Notes: generated from the sequence alone by a model not told the origin. A DNA stretch of 64,000 bases from Mesorhizobium ciceri biovar biserrulae WSM1271 (GCF_000185905.1 NC_014923.1:2813501-2877500); one strand, 5' to 3'. Shown: positions 32,469-43,836, counted from the first letter of the stretch. Translations and numbers: made by a program.

Positions 32469-32713
32469 GTCTTGGCCTCCGTGACTTTCTTGGTCACCCG
32501 CTTCTTCTTCGGCGTCGGATTGAGGGCCTCGGCGACACGATCGGCCTCTTCCTTGGCCAGCCGAAGCTCCCTCAGCCTTGCCGTCTTGATCTCCCTGGCT
32601 CTTGCCTCGGACATATATTCGGCGGTCGCCTTGTTTTTCTCCGCTGTCTTCTTCTGCTTGTCGACAAAGCGGGCTTCAGCTTTTTCCATGATCGTCTGAT
32701 TGCCTTCGGCCAT
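32465..32713 (-). CDS. small charged coiled-coil-like protein
   Basis: This is an 82-residue, strongly charged helical protein (EKAEARFVDKQKKTAEKNKA, AREIKTARLRELRLAKEEAD) with a basic C-terminal tail (PTPKKKRVTKKVTEAKT). It could be a nucleic-acid-binding or scaffold peptide, which is inferred from charge only. The ATG at 32713 has a gggaga site. It precedes and overlaps the DUF1488-like gene by 4 bases, forming a small two-gene unit. Confidence 0.65.
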   Translation of the reverse strand: MAEGNQTIMEKAEARFVDKQKKTAEKNKATAEYMSEARAREIKTARLRELRLAKEEADRVAEALNPTPKKKRVTKKVTEAKT

Positions 32714-32880
32714 CGAAGAAATCTCCCTTGCGCCTGAAATCGTGAAAGTGAACTTGTCCGATAAATAGGCACTCGATCGGCAAAATTCAATCTTTTGAAT
32801 TATTTGACATTCTGCGGATATCACGAAACGGCCAGCTGAAATAATACTTTTGAATATTTAATTTGGTACGCGAATAATTT

Positions 32881-32907
32881 TTGGCACTCCTATCTATCGA
32901 GTGCCAA
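32881..32907 (+). promoter_or_regulatory. CIRCE operator (HrcA site) upstream of groES
   Basis: TTGGCACTC (32881-32889) and GAGTGCCAA (32899-32907) are perfect complements separated by 9 bases. This is one base per arm from the CIRCE consensus TTAGCACTC-N9-GAGTGCTAA. It lies about 58 bases before the groES start and implies HrcA repression with heat induction. Confidence 0.92.
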
Positions 32908-32964
32908 CGCGTCTATAGAGGAGGGGCGTGGCCGCCTGTGCCGGCCCCCAGAAAGAAAGTTCCC

Positions 32965-33327
32965 ATGAAATTTCGGCCACTCCACGACCGCGTCGTCATT
33001 CGTCGCGCCGAAGGCGATATCAAATCCAAGGGCGGGATCATCATCCCCGACACTGCCAAGGAAAAGCCGCAGGAGGGCGAAGTCATCGCTGTCGGCCCTG
33101 GCGCACGCGACGAAAACGGCGCGCTTGTTCCGCTCGACGTCAAGGCCGGCGACTTCATCCTGTTCGGCAAATGGTCGGGCACCGAGGTCAAGATCGACGG
33201 CGAGGACCTTCTGATCATGAAGGAAGCCGACATTATGGGCGTCATCGACAAGGACGAGACTGGCATCATCGACAAGGGCGAGACCGCTGCAACCGACAAG
33301 ACCGTGGCCGCCAAGAAAGCTGCCTGA
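32965..33327 (+). CDS. groES: co-chaperonin GroES (Hsp10) with C-terminal extension
   Basis: This is a 120-residue GroES, the lid of the GroEL chamber. The start [13 protein letters not shown], the mobile loop region [20 protein letters not shown], and [20 protein letters not shown] are canonical. Usual GroES ends near residue 95 (here at DIMGVI). This one continues for about 25 residues made of repeats like DKDETGI and DKGETAA and a basic end (VAAKKAA). The ATG at 32965 is correct; the upstream in-frame start at 32881 lies in the CIRCE element. It is followed by groEL and is CIRCE-controlled. Confidence 0.96.
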   Translation: MKFRPLHDRVVIRRAEGDIKSKGGIIIPDTAKEKPQEGEVIAVGPGARDENGALVPLDVKAGDFILFGKWSGTEVKIDGEDLLIMKEADIMGVIDKDETGIIDKGETAATDKTVAAKKAA

Positions 33328-34992
<1,665 letters not shown>

Positions 34993-35029
34993 AACCCAGG
35001 ATTTGTCCGATCTGTCGGAGATGTGAATG

Positions 35030-35049
35030 GCGGCCCCGATCGGGGCCGC
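35030..35049. terminator. palindromic hairpin after groEL
   Basis: The 20-base palindrome GCGGCCCCGATCGGGGCCGC lies 38 bases after the groEL stop. It is a strong GC hairpin. A T tract is not evident after it. Confidence 0.6.
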
Positions 35050-35242
35050 TACGATTCTCAAGATGATCATCGCAAAGTTTACGCAGTCGCCCGGCTCAAT
35101 CCCGGGAGGCAATCATGATCTTGCGGCTTTCGAAGGGGACGCAATCCACGCTAGACTGTCCAGGCGGCCGTCTGGTTGCGGAGCTCGCCGGACTTTGGCA
35201 AGCGATCGGACGAACCGCCATCCCCGACACGGAGACACGTTC

Positions 35243-35740
35243 ATGTTTGCGGCCAAGGCCATCGACACCTCAGACAAGCCCACGTTCTACCGCGACCTCG
35301 CCACCCAATTGAAGGCGCTGCTCGAGGGTGAGCGCGATTCGATCGCCAACGCCGCCAACACCGCAGCACTCATCTTCCAGATGGTGCCGGACCTCAACTG
35401 GGCCGGTTTCTATTTCCTGCAGTCGGACGAGGAAATGGTGCTCGGGCCGTTCCAGGGCAAGCCGGCCTGTGTGCGCATCGCCGTCGGCAAGGGCGTGTGC
35501 GGAACGGCGGTCGAACTCGGCACCTCGATGCTGATCAAGGACGTGCATGATTTTCCCGGCCACATCGCCTGCGATGCCGATTCGCGCTCGGAACTGGTGG
35601 TGCTGCTCGAGGACGATGAAGGCGTCTTCGGCGTGCTCGATCTCGACAGCCCGCTGCCCGGCCGCTTCGACAAGGCCGACCAGGCCGGCATCGAGACGCT
35701 GGCGGCGATCTATGCCGCGGCGAGTTCGTTCGAGGACTGA
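35243..35740 (+). CDS. msrC: GAF-domain free methionine-(R)-sulfoxide reductase (fRMsr)
   Basis: This is a 165-residue single GAF domain. The three cysteines C76 (KPACVRIA), C86 (GKGVCGTAV) and C110 (GHIACDAD) have exactly the spacing of the catalytic C84, C94 and C118 in the E. coli enzyme that reduces free methionine-R-sulfoxide. NWAGFYFL near residue 52 is the family start of the fold. The ATG at 35243 gives a family-length protein; an earlier start at 35027 lies in the hairpin region. It is an antioxidant enzyme in the cytoplasm. Confidence 0.9.
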   Translation: MFAAKAIDTSDKPTFYRDLATQLKALLEGERDSIANAANTAALIFQMVPDLNWAGFYFLQSDEEMVLGPFQGKPACVRIAVGKGVCGTAVELGTSMLIKDVHDFPGHIACDADSRSELVVLLEDDEGVFGVLDLDSPLPGRFDKADQAGIETLAAIYAAASSFED

Positions 35741-35748
35741 GCTGCGTC

Positions 35749-36798
35749 CTACGGCTCGGTCTTCAGCGCGCGATTGAAAGCTGCAATCGTCATGTCGATC
35801 AGTTGCGCGTGAATATCACCGCGCGATCGTGCTCCACCGTCATCGCAAACCGGGTCGCCGATCTGTTCGGCCGCAATGATGCCGGCAGCGCCGGGCTTAC
35901 ATTCGCCGAACATGCTGTAGTGGCTCGCATCCGCGATCGTCGCATAGCTCGCCTTTGAAATTGCTTTTGCGATCTCGGATGCGTCGGCGGTCACGGGAAT
36001 CTTTCCTGGTCGGCCAAGATTGACGATAGCGACCGGAATTTTGATACCGGCAAAGCTTTTGACATCGAAGACATCGGATGGGGCAGGATCGATCGCCATG
36101 GCGAAATGAATGCGCTCATCCCGGTTGTCCCGACCGGCGGCCTGCAAATCCATGGCGTGAAGATCGACGCCGCTTTGCCTGACCCAGTCGCAGAGCGAGG
36201 CATTGAGCAGGTCCGTATCGCAATAGGCCGCCAGCAATTTCGGATCGATGCGGGCACCGGCTATCGCCAGCGCCGTGTTGCCGCCCATGGAAAGACCGAG
36301 GACGCCTACTTTGCCTTGTTCGAGGTGCCCTGCGAAGAAAGCGTCCTTCGCCGTCGCGGTCAGGGCAGCCGTGAGATCGGCGGGCCGCAACCAGAGTTTC
36401 ATCGTCTCGGCGGCGGATCTGTTTTTCCCCGTATTTCCCGGGTGTGTGGGAGCGGCGACGACGAATCCCTGCCTGGCCAGAGGCGTTGCAATCCAGCTCA
36501 GGGCGTGTGGAGTTCCCGCCAGGCCAGCGCCATGCGAAAGCAGGATAAGCGGAAATTTTCCGCCAGCGATAGGCGCATCGCGCATGGCGGCCGTTCCGGC
36601 GAAAAGCGCGGTGTCGCCTGATATAACCATCTCGCCGCCCGGTTGCGCGGGATACCAGACCGTCACATCGAGATCGATGCCGCGCTCCTTGGATGGGGCA
36701 GGCAACTGACGAACGCCGACATTGTCGCCGGCGTCTGCGGGGTGTTGGATGAGCGCCGTGGAAACAGCGACGGCGCAGAGCATAGTCCAGAATTTCAT
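35749..36798 (-). CDS. secreted alpha/beta hydrolase (dienelactone hydrolase/lipase-like)
   Basis: This is a 349-residue exported hydrolase. The signal peptide is FWTMLCAVAVSTALIQHPADA. The nucleophile elbow is GVLGLSMGGNTALAIAG (Ser in GLSMGG, about residue 171). HGAG in LILLSHGAGLAGTPHALSW is the oxyanion region. The acid and His are probably near the C-terminal third (DASHYSMF). It lies downstream of a membrane-type AraC regulator on the same strand, which may control it. The substrate is unknown. Confidence 0.87.
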   Translation of the reverse strand: MKFWTMLCAVAVSTALIQHPADAGDNVGVRQLPAPSKERGIDLDVTVWYPAQPGGEMVISGDTALFAGTAAMRDAPIAGGKFPLILLSHGAGLAGTPHALSWIATPLARQGFVVAAPTHPGNTGKNRSAAETMKLWLRPADLTAALTATAKDAFFAGHLEQGKVGVLGLSMGGNTALAIAGARIDPKLLAAYCDTDLLNASLCDWVRQSGVDLHAMDLQAAGRDNRDERIHFAMAIDPAPSDVFDVKSFAGIKIPVAIVNLGRPGKIPVTADASEIAKAISKASYATIADASHYSMFGECKPGAAGIIAAEQIGDPVCDDGGARSRGDIHAQLIDMTIAAFNRALKTEP

Positions 36799-36973
36799 TG
36801 AAATCTCCGTTGTCGAACGCGCCCTATAGGTGGCAAGGCCGGAGGCTACAGCGTCCGGGCAAGCTGGCGGTCATGTTCGATTGCAGTGTTAGCGACCCGA
36901 TGTCAGCGGATCGGAGCGAGGTCCGCGACCTTGATCGCGATCAAGGACGTGCTTTATCGCGATTGAGTACCGT

Positions 36974-38053
36974 TCAGTGCGGAACGGCGCTGCCGATTTC
37001 AGCCGCCCGCCGGTTCGCAAGCGAGGGCGCCGCGTCAGGCGCGTTCCGGTCCCGCCAGGCGAGCGGGGTCATATCGGTGACGCGGCGGAATTCGCGGTTG
37101 AAGTTCGACTTGGTCTGGAAGCCGACCGCAAACATGATCTCCGTCACGGACTGATCGGTCTCGCTCAGCAGCCGGCAGGCCTCGGTGATGCGGTGTCCGT
37201 TGACATATTGCGAGACGTTCCTGGCCGTGGCCCGGTTGATCGCCATTGAGATCTGCCGTGCTGGAATTCCGGCGCGGCGGGCAAGCCGGTTGAGGTTGAG
37301 ATTGGCGTCGCGATATAGTTTTTTCTCCTGCATCAACTCGTTGACCCTGGCGATCGCATCGGCGTTCTCGCCGGCGTCGGGTGGGGACGGACTCTCGACG
37401 GGCTCGGCGGCATTGAGCGGGACATGGCTTTGGCTGGCCGCAGCCGCCGCCACGCCGACAATGACGAGCATGAAAAGATTGCCGATGCCGATCACGGTTG
37501 CCGCGCGAGCGCCATGTCCCGACGCCAGATCGAAGGACACCAGCATGTCGACGGCTCCCGACAGGCACAGCGTAGCTGCCGCGAAAAGGATGGCCCTGTA
37601 GACCGGGACCGCGCCGTCGAAGGGCGCAAGGCGAAGCCCGTCGGCGCCGGAGCGAAGCAGCCAGAGAATGGCGGCGGCGTAGGTGAAATCGATTGATGTC
37701 AGCGCCACGTCGATCGCCTCGCGCCAAAAGATTATCAGCATGATGATGATGACCGCGGGTGTCGCGTGGAGCCCCAGCAGGGCCGGCCACCGGCGGTCGC
37801 TGGTGCGAACCAGGCTCGATACGCCGGCGTAGAGCAGAGACGGCATGATCGCGGCGGATACGGGGGCGATATAGCCGACTTCGCTGATGCCATAGCCCCA
37901 GCGCAGTCCGGTGAGCACCGATTGCAACGCTGCAACAAGGATCAGGGCGAGAAACGGCAGGTTCGGTGCTGCCTCATCCTGGCGGCTGGCGACGACCCAA
38001 AGCAGGATGAACAGCGACAGGGCGACGACGAAGGGTAAGGGAACAAACGGCAT
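36974..38053 (-). CDS. AraC-type regulator with N-terminal membrane domain
   Basis: This is a 359-residue protein. The first about 200 residues have seven or so hydrophobic helices (VALSLFILLWVVAS and so on). The C-terminus is an AraC HTH (VTEIMFAVGFQTKSNFNREF) with the second HTH motif near residues 280-330. It is a membrane-tethered transcription regulator, likely sensing a membrane or periplasmic cue. Its neighbour is a secreted hydrolase gene on the same strand, 175 bases downstream. Confidence 0.87.
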   Translation of the reverse strand: MPFVPLPFVVALSLFILLWVVASRQDEAAPNLPFLALILVAALQSVLTGLRWGYGISEVGYIAPVSAAIMPSLLYAGVSSLVRTSDRRWPALLGLHATPAVIIIMLIIFWREAIDVALTSIDFTYAAAILWLLRSGADGLRLAPFDGAVPVYRAILFAAATLCLSGAVDMLVSFDLASGHGARAATVIGIGNLFMLVIVGVAAAAASQSHVPLNAAEPVESPSPPDAGENADAIARVNELMQEKKLYRDANLNLNRLARRAGIPARQISMAINRATARNVSQYVNGHRITEACRLLSETDQSVTEIMFAVGFQTKSNFNREFRRVTDMTPLAWRDRNAPDAAPSLANRRAAEIGSAVPH

Positions 38054-38152
38054 GGATCGGGTGCGGGCTCGCGTGGTGATGCGCGGCAGACCGTAGCCGA
38101 TGTGATTTGATTCCCAAACTCGCTTGTGCCGTCTGCGTGCCGGCGATCAAGC

Positions 38153-39208
38153 TCAGGCGAACTTCACCAGCATCAGGCTGAAGCAGCCGATGAACAGGAA
38201 GGCCGAGAAGGCGAGCGCCAGCGGGCGCAGGCCGCGCGAGCGCAACTGAGAGATGTCGGCCTGCAGGCCCATGGCGGCCAGGCCCATGGTCAGCATGATG
38301 GTGGTGGCGAGCGCCATTGCCGATTTCACCTCGATGGGCACCGTGACCAAGCTGTTCAACGCCACGACAGCGACGAAGGCGGCGACGAACCACGGCATGG
38401 GCGGCCGCGCCGCCACCTCACTGCTGCTCCTGCCGCGCGCCATCAGGCCGAGCGCGACGACCGTCGGCGCCAGCATGGCGACGCGGGTCAGCTTGGCGAC
38501 GGTGGCGATCTCGCCGGACTGGGTGCCGTTCTGAAAGCCGGCGCCGATGACTTGCGCCACCTCGTGGATCGAGGCGCCGGCCCACAGGCCGAAAGCGTGC
38601 TGGTCGAGGCCGAGCATGGGCGCCATGAGCGGGAAGCCGAGCATGGCGACGGTGCCGAACAAGGTGATCGAGGCGACGGCGTAGGTGACGTCCTCGTCGC
38701 GCGCATCGGTGACGATGTTGGTGGCGACGATGGCCGAAGCGCCGCAGATCGAGGTGCCGGCGGCGATCAACTGCGCCAGCTTGGCGTCGACGCCGATCAG
38801 CCGGCCAAGCGTGATGGTGAAAACGAAGGTGGCGCCAAGCGTCGCCGCGACAATGCCGACGCCGCCAGCGCCGATCGAGACCACCTGGCCGAGCGTCAGC
38901 TGGAAGCCGAGCAGCACGATGGCGAAGCGCAACAGGCGCTTTTGCGAGAATGCGATACCGGCTTTGGCGTGCACGGGCGTGCCGAGCACGTTGGAGTAGA
39001 TCATGCCGGCGACGACGGCGAGGATCATTGGACTGAACAGCGCGAAGCCGGAAACATTGCGCGCCGAGAAGGCGACGGCAGTGATCATCGTGACCAGCAC
39101 GATGCCGGGGACGATGCCATTCCAGCTAAGGGATTTTCGCCCTTGCGCGACATCGGCAGGAAACGCGCTTTTTGGAATATCGTTCGCGAAGTGGGAAACG
39201 GAAGACAA
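38153..39208 (-). CDS. YeiH-family putative sulfate exporter
   Basis: This is a 351-residue membrane protein with about 10 hydrophobic helices. Family pattern: [22 protein letters not shown] near residue 150, and [21 protein letters not shown] near residue 205. It belongs to the UPF0324/YeiH family of putative sulfate or anion exporters. No regulator is next to it. A palindrome AACGAA-ttatt-TTCGTT lies 56 bases upstream of its start. Confidence 0.9.
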   Translation of the reverse strand: MSSVSHFANDIPKSAFPADVAQGRKSLSWNGIVPGIVLVTMITAVAFSARNVSGFALFSPMILAVVAGMIYSNVLGTPVHAKAGIAFSQKRLLRFAIVLLGFQLTLGQVVSIGAGGVGIVAATLGATFVFTITLGRLIGVDAKLAQLIAAGTSICGASAIVATNIVTDARDEDVTYAVASITLFGTVAMLGFPLMAPMLGLDQHAFGLWAGASIHEVAQVIGAGFQNGTQSGEIATVAKLTRVAMLAPTVVALGLMARGRSSSEVAARPPMPWFVAAFVAVVALNSLVTVPIEVKSAMALATTIMLTMGLAAMGLQADISQLRSRGLRPLALAFSAFLFIGCFSLMLVKFA

Positions 39209-39263
39209 TGCAATGCTCCAGGCGAGTATGCCGGGAGAATGCCATTCCTAAACCAATCTTTCC

Positions 39264-39280
39264 AACGAATTATTTTCGTT
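39264..39280. promoter_or_regulatory. candidate operator upstream of YeiH-type gene
   Basis: The inverted repeat AACGAA-ttatt-TTCGTT, in AT-rich DNA, sits 56 bases before the YeiH-type start codon. It resembles a LysR or MarR half-site pair, but no regulator is adjacent, so the partner is unknown. Confidence 0.4.
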
Positions 39281-39349
39281 AGAATGATCGATTTTTACGA
39301 ACGATCCACGGACGCTGCCGCGCAGACGTCGCTTTCTGGGCGACCTGGA

Positions 39350-39727
39350 TTAAAGCTGCGCCTCGATCGCGGCCTTGTCGATCACCGACCAGACGTTCCT
39401 GATTCGGTCGTCGAGGAATTCATAGAAGACGTTCTCGCTGAAGGACACCTTCCTGCCGTTTATAGGGAGCCCGAAGAAGGTTCCCTTCGGCGTGCAGTTG
39501 AACTGAAGCCGGCTGGCTAGGAACGGCGGTTCGGCGATCAGCAACTGGATATCGAAATAGAGGTCTGGGATTTCCCGAAAATCGCGCTCCAGCATGTCCT
39601 GGTAACCCGACAGTCCGACGCGGTCGCCATTGTAGTGCACCTCGTCATGAACGAAGCGATGCAGCTTCTGCCAGTCCTGATTGTTGAGGCAGGCGATGTA
39701 GCCTCGATAGAGGTCGGTCACGGTCAC
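39350..39727 (-). CDS. ester cyclase / SnoaL-like protein
   Basis: This encodes about 125 residues of the SnoaL/NTF2 fold (TDLYRGYIACLNNQDWQKLH, GDRVGLSGYQDMLERDFREI, then ending VWSVIDKAAIEAQL). I use the GTG at 39727 because a ggag site lies 9 bases upstream and homologues begin here, but an ATG at 39757 is possible. It begins about 110 bases after the histidine kinase gene stop and is probably a separate unit. Confidence 0.75.
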   Translation of the reverse strand: MTVTDLYRGYIACLNNQDWQKLHRFVHDEVHYNGDRVGLSGYQDMLERDFREIPDLYFDIQLLIAEPPFLASRLQFNCTPKGTFFGLPINGRKVSFSENVFYEFLDDRIRNVWSVIDKAAIEAQL

Positions 39728-39836
39728 GGCGATGGCTCCGGTGCTGATGCCCGCCATATTGCGACAGGGCTGAAGGCCAGGACGTACAATAAAAGCAACA
39801 CATAGCGGGCCGTAGTCCTGTTGCCAGTGCCCAAGT

Positions 39837-41282
39837 TCAGGGAACAATTCCGAATTCGTGTCCGCTCATCACCTGGTCCAATGCACGCTGATCAACGTGC
39901 TCGCTGTCAACCGAGGCCTCAAGTTGGGTCAACGGTGCTTGCAGCGTCCAGGTGACACCGTGGCTATCATGCTCGAGAACACCGGTGCCGCTCACCGCGG
40001 CTGGAGCGACGCGCCGCAGCACCACGCTGCCGAAACCACCATGGCCGATCGTCTGTACTTCAGGACCATCTCTCTCTTTCCAGATCAGCTGGAACTGTTT
40101 CTGGCCGACCAGTCCGGTTACCTTCCATTGCACCGTTATCGTTCCCTCTGCGGCCGAAAGGACGCCGTATTTAGCGGAATTGGTCGCGAGTTCATGAAAC
40201 GCTATGCCGAGGTACTGGACGGCATTGGGGCTCAGCGTCAGGGAAGGGCCCGACATTGAGATCCGCTCCTCGTTGCCGAACGGTTTGGCCTGCGCAAGCA
40301 GCAGTTCGAAGATCGTGGCGCCCTTCCAGTCGCCGGAAACCAGAAGGTCATGCGAGAGCGACAACGCCATGATGCGCTCGCGCACCTGACGTTCGAACTG
40401 GGCCGGCGTCGATGACCGCTTGCTGGTCTCCCGGATCATCGAGATGATGACGGAATACTGGTTCTTGACCCGGTGGTTGACCTCGCGCATCAGCATGCGG
40501 ATGCGATATTCGTTCTCCTTGGCTACTGATATGTCGCGGGCGATCTTCGAGGCGCCGACGATCTGCCCGACGGCGTTGCGCACCGGCGAGATTGTCAGGG
40601 ATACGGGCACAAGGCTGCCGTCCTTGCGGCGGCGGATGGTTTCGTAGGTCTCGACCTGCTCGCCTTTGCGGATGCGCTCCAATATGCGCGGCTCTTCGTC
40701 CAAATGGTCGTCCGGTATCAGCATAGTTACCGACCTTCCGATTGCTTCGTCGGCGGTGTAACCGAACAGACGTTGGGCGGCTGAGTTCCAGCTCCTGATG
40801 ACTCCGTTCAAATCCTTGCTGACGATGGCATCGAAGGAAGACTCCACGATGGCTGACAGATGATGCCTGGCCTCGTCGGCATGATGGCGGTCAGTGAGAT
40901 CGAACAGCATATTGACGGCGCCGACCAGTCTGCCCTGCTCGTCATGAAGCGGCGTGGGATAGGGAAGGAACGGCACACGCGTGCCGTCCGGGCGTTGGGA
41001 GATAGCCGACTGGTTTCTGACCGGCCGGTTCTCCTTTAGCGCGACAGCCATCGGGCATTGGTCATGCGGCAACACTTCACCGTCGGTCGTGAACAGCTTG
41101 TGCGTCACACACCATTGGTCTTTTCCGAGCTCGGGTTCGCGCCCAGCGAAATCTGCCGCGGCCCGATTGAAATAGGTGATCTTGCCTTCGGTGTCGGTGG
41201 TGTAGATTGCTACGGGAAGATTATCGAGGATTTGGTGGGGCAGATCAAAGGTCGAGCTCGAGGTTTTCGTCACTTGCGCCAC
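39837..41282 (-). CDS. HWE-type sensor histidine kinase with two PAS domains
   Basis: This is a 481-residue soluble kinase. PAS 1 spans about 14-130 and PAS 2 about 140-262. The HWE kinase core follows: REVNHRVKNQYSVIISMI (H box, His near residue 273), FHELATNSAKYGVLS (N box), then IWKERDGPEV (the W-x-E hallmark), and GGFGSVVLRR. Such kinases often feed the alphaproteobacterial general-stress pathway. The GTG start at 41282 is about 20 bases after an EcfG-type promoter (41310-41334), which supports stress-linked expression. Confidence 0.88.
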   Translation of the reverse strand: MAQVTKTSSSTFDLPHQILDNLPVAIYTTDTEGKITYFNRAAADFAGREPELGKDQWCVTHKLFTTDGEVLPHDQCPMAVALKENRPVRNQSAISQRPDGTRVPFLPYPTPLHDEQGRLVGAVNMLFDLTDRHHADEARHHLSAIVESSFDAIVSKDLNGVIRSWNSAAQRLFGYTADEAIGRSVTMLIPDDHLDEEPRILERIRKGEQVETYETIRRRKDGSLVPVSLTISPVRNAVGQIVGASKIARDISVAKENEYRIRMLMREVNHRVKNQYSVIISMIRETSKRSSTPAQFERQVRERIMALSLSHDLLVSGDWKGATIFELLLAQAKPFGNEERISMSGPSLTLSPNAVQYLGIAFHELATNSAKYGVLSAAEGTITVQWKVTGLVGQKQFQLIWKERDGPEVQTIGHGGFGSVVLRRVAPAAVSGTGVLEHDSHGVTWTLQAPLTQLEASVDSEHVDQRALDQVMSGHEFGIVP

Positions 41283-41309
41283 GTATAGGAGTTCCAGTTA
41301 ACCGCAGTG

Positions 41310-41334
41310 AACGCGGTGCCGCGGAAATGGTTCC
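41310..41334 (-). promoter_or_regulatory. EcfG-type promoter of the HWE kinase gene
   Basis: On the minus strand GGAAC (41334-41330) and CGTT (41313-41310) are 16 bases apart, matching the general-stress consensus. A predicted start near 41303 leaves a short leader to the GTG at 41282. An inverted repeat (41322-41347) overlaps the -35 element. Confidence 0.72.
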
Positions 41335-41347
41335 GCGACCATTTCCG
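41322..41347. promoter_or_regulatory. inverted repeat over the kinase promoter
   Basis: CGGAAATGGT / ACCATTTCCG with a 6-base loop is a perfect 10-bp repeat. It covers the -35 element of the predicted EcfG promoter and may be a repressor operator or the end hairpin of the LysR gene transcript. Confidence 0.5.
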
Positions 41348-41403
41348 GGGATAGTCACCGCAGGCGGCGGCGAGTCAAAGCCGGGTGGAAGCTGCTCACC
41401 GAC

Positions 41404-42303
<900 letters not shown>

Positions 42304-42453
42304 TCATGAGCCCCCTTCATAAGATCATGCTGGATATAGCACCTAATCGGCACCAATCGCAGACCCTAGATAGGCGTTATCACACCGGGCACCTCCGGCC
42401 GTCTCTAAAGCCGGGCGGTCGTGTCATGGCTGTTGCCAGGAAGGGACAAAACC

Positions 42454-42849
42454 ATGGACATCACGCGAAACGGCTCTCAGGCCTCGGCCAAGGGATCGGC
42501 CGACTATTTCACCGGTGTGGTGCGCATCGACGCGCCGTTCAAGGGCAGCGAGCCCGCCCGGGTCGGCGGCGCCACCGTGACTTTCGAGCCCGGCGCGCGC
42601 ACCGCCTGGCACACGCATCCGCTCGGCCAGACGCTGATCGTCCTCTCGGGCGCCGGCTTGGCGCAGCGCGAGGGCGGCCCGATCGAATCGATCCAGCCCG
42701 GCGACATCGTCTGGTTCGCGCCCGGAGAGAAGCATTGGCATGGCGCCGCGCCGACCACGGCGATGAGCCACATCGCTATCGCCGAAGCGCTCGACGGCAA
42801 GGTCGTCGACTGGTTGGAGCATGTCAGCGACGAACAATACGGGATTTGA
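42454..42849 (+). CDS. cupin domain protein
   Basis: This is a 131-residue cupin. Metal-binding motif 1 is [20 protein letters not shown] (two His and a Gln), and motif 2 is [16 protein letters not shown]. Such cupins often act with carboxymuconolactone decarboxylase-like proteins and aldo-keto reductases. The ATG at 42454 has an aagggac site. The next genes are broken, so the original operon has lost members. Confidence 0.88.
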   Translation: MDITRNGSQASAKGSADYFTGVVRIDAPFKGSEPARVGGATVTFEPGARTAWHTHPLGQTLIVLSGAGLAQREGGPIESIQPGDIVWFAPGEKHWHGAAPTTAMSHIAIAEALDGKVVDWLEHVSDEQYGI

Positions 42850-42906
42850 CCAGGTATCGGCGCGTGGCGCCGAGTTCAACGCCCGAACTCTACGAAGGAG
42901 ACCACC

Positions 42907-42969
42907 ATGACCGATGTTCCAAGGCTGAAAAGCCCATTCTCCGATATCGCTCCCGCGCTTGGCAGATAC
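42907..42969 (+). pseudogene. carboxymuconolactone decarboxylase-like gene, N-terminal remnant
   Basis: The frame begins at ATG 42907 with TDVPRLKSPFSDIAPALG, the typical start of carboxymuconolactone decarboxylase-family proteins found after such cupins. A ribosome site (gaaggag) precedes it. Homology stops after about 21 codons, at the joint with an aldo-keto reductase tail in another frame. It is a deletion remnant. Confidence 0.7.
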
Positions 42970-43148
42970 AGCCCTGGATCGTTCCGATCCCCGGCACCAC
43001 CAAGCTCAATCGCCTCGAAGAGAACATCGGATCGGTCACTGTCGCGCTGACGGCGAACGATCTTGCCGACATCGAGGACGCGGTCTCGGCGATCGCCGTA
43101 CAGGGAGCGCGCTATTCTCCGCAACAGGAAGCAAGGATCGATCGCTAG
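42969..43148 (+). pseudogene. aldo/keto reductase, C-terminal remnant
   Basis: This frame gives QPWIVPIPGTTKLNRLEENI, then LTANDLADIEDAVSAIAVQG and a C-terminus of about 60 residues. It matches the end of aldo/keto reductases. It lacks its start and most of the barrel. It abuts the decarboxylase remnant at 42969, in a different frame, so an internal deletion joined the two. Confidence 0.78.
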
Positions 43149-43245
43149 AGCCAGGCGCAGGCTGAGGGCACTCGACGACCGGGTAGCCATTCCGGCCGAC
43201 GGCGCAGGAGTTGAGGGGATCGTGCGCGGATCGGGTGGCAGCGTT

Positions 43246-43836
43246 TCAGTTTGAAATTTGGCCTTCTGCGAACTCGCGTCTTGCGGCCGTGAAAACCTCG
43301 CGGGCAGCATCGGCATTCATGATGGCGATTGCCAGCCCAATGACAATATCTGGCCAAGCCGAATTCCACACAAATGCCGTGACCAGGCCGGCGGCAATGA
43401 TTGCCGCATTGGCCAGGACGTCGTTGCGCGCCGACAGGAAGGCGGCGCGGGTGAGGCTGCCGCTGTGATGGCGATAGCGAGCGAGCATGAGCGCGCACGA
43501 CAGGTTGACGAGCATCGCGCCAGCCGCTGTGAGCGTTAGCGGAACGGGAGCTGGCGGAATTGGAATGTTGAATTTCTCCCAGGCTGTCCAAAGGGTCGCC
43601 AAAGCGGGGATCAGAAGTATCCCGGCCAGCGCCATTCCGAGCCGCGCTCGATTGCGGACGGTCCAGCCCAACGCGACCATGATCAGGAGATTGACGGATG
43701 CGTCCTCCAGAAAATCGATGCTGTCCGCGAACAGCGATACCGATCCGATCCAAACGGCTACGGCAAATTCGATCCCGAAATAGGCCAGGTTCAGGATGGC
43801 CACCATCCGCACCGCTTTGTTCAGCGTCCCGGTCAT
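43246..43836 (-). CDS. cation transporter, CDF-like
   Basis: This is a 196-residue membrane protein resembling the core of a cation-diffusion-facilitator protein. It has the family pattern ESxxDxxxD in modified form: VSLFADSIDFLEDASVNLLI near residue 33. Helix 5 has ARNDVLANAAIIAAG (the second metal site HD/ND). It is shorter than full CDF proteins and lacks the C-terminal domain. The ATG at 43836 gives the natural N-terminal helix; the long upstream frame to 44067 is not protein-like. Confidence 0.83.
   Translation of the reverse strand: MTGTLNKAVRMVAILNLAYFGIEFAVAVWIGSVSLFADSIDFLEDASVNLLIMVALGWTVRNRARLGMALAGILLIPALATLWTAWEKFNIPIPPAPVPLTLTAAGAMLVNLSCALMLARYRHHSGSLTRAAFLSARNDVLANAAIIAAGLVTAFVWNSAWPDIVIGLAIAIMNADAAREVFTAARREFAEGQISN

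Noticed and set aside
38126..39520. 464-codon + strand frame opposite the YeiH-type gene
   Set aside because: It is antisense to a clear membrane transporter and has low-complexity acidic and His-rich composition.
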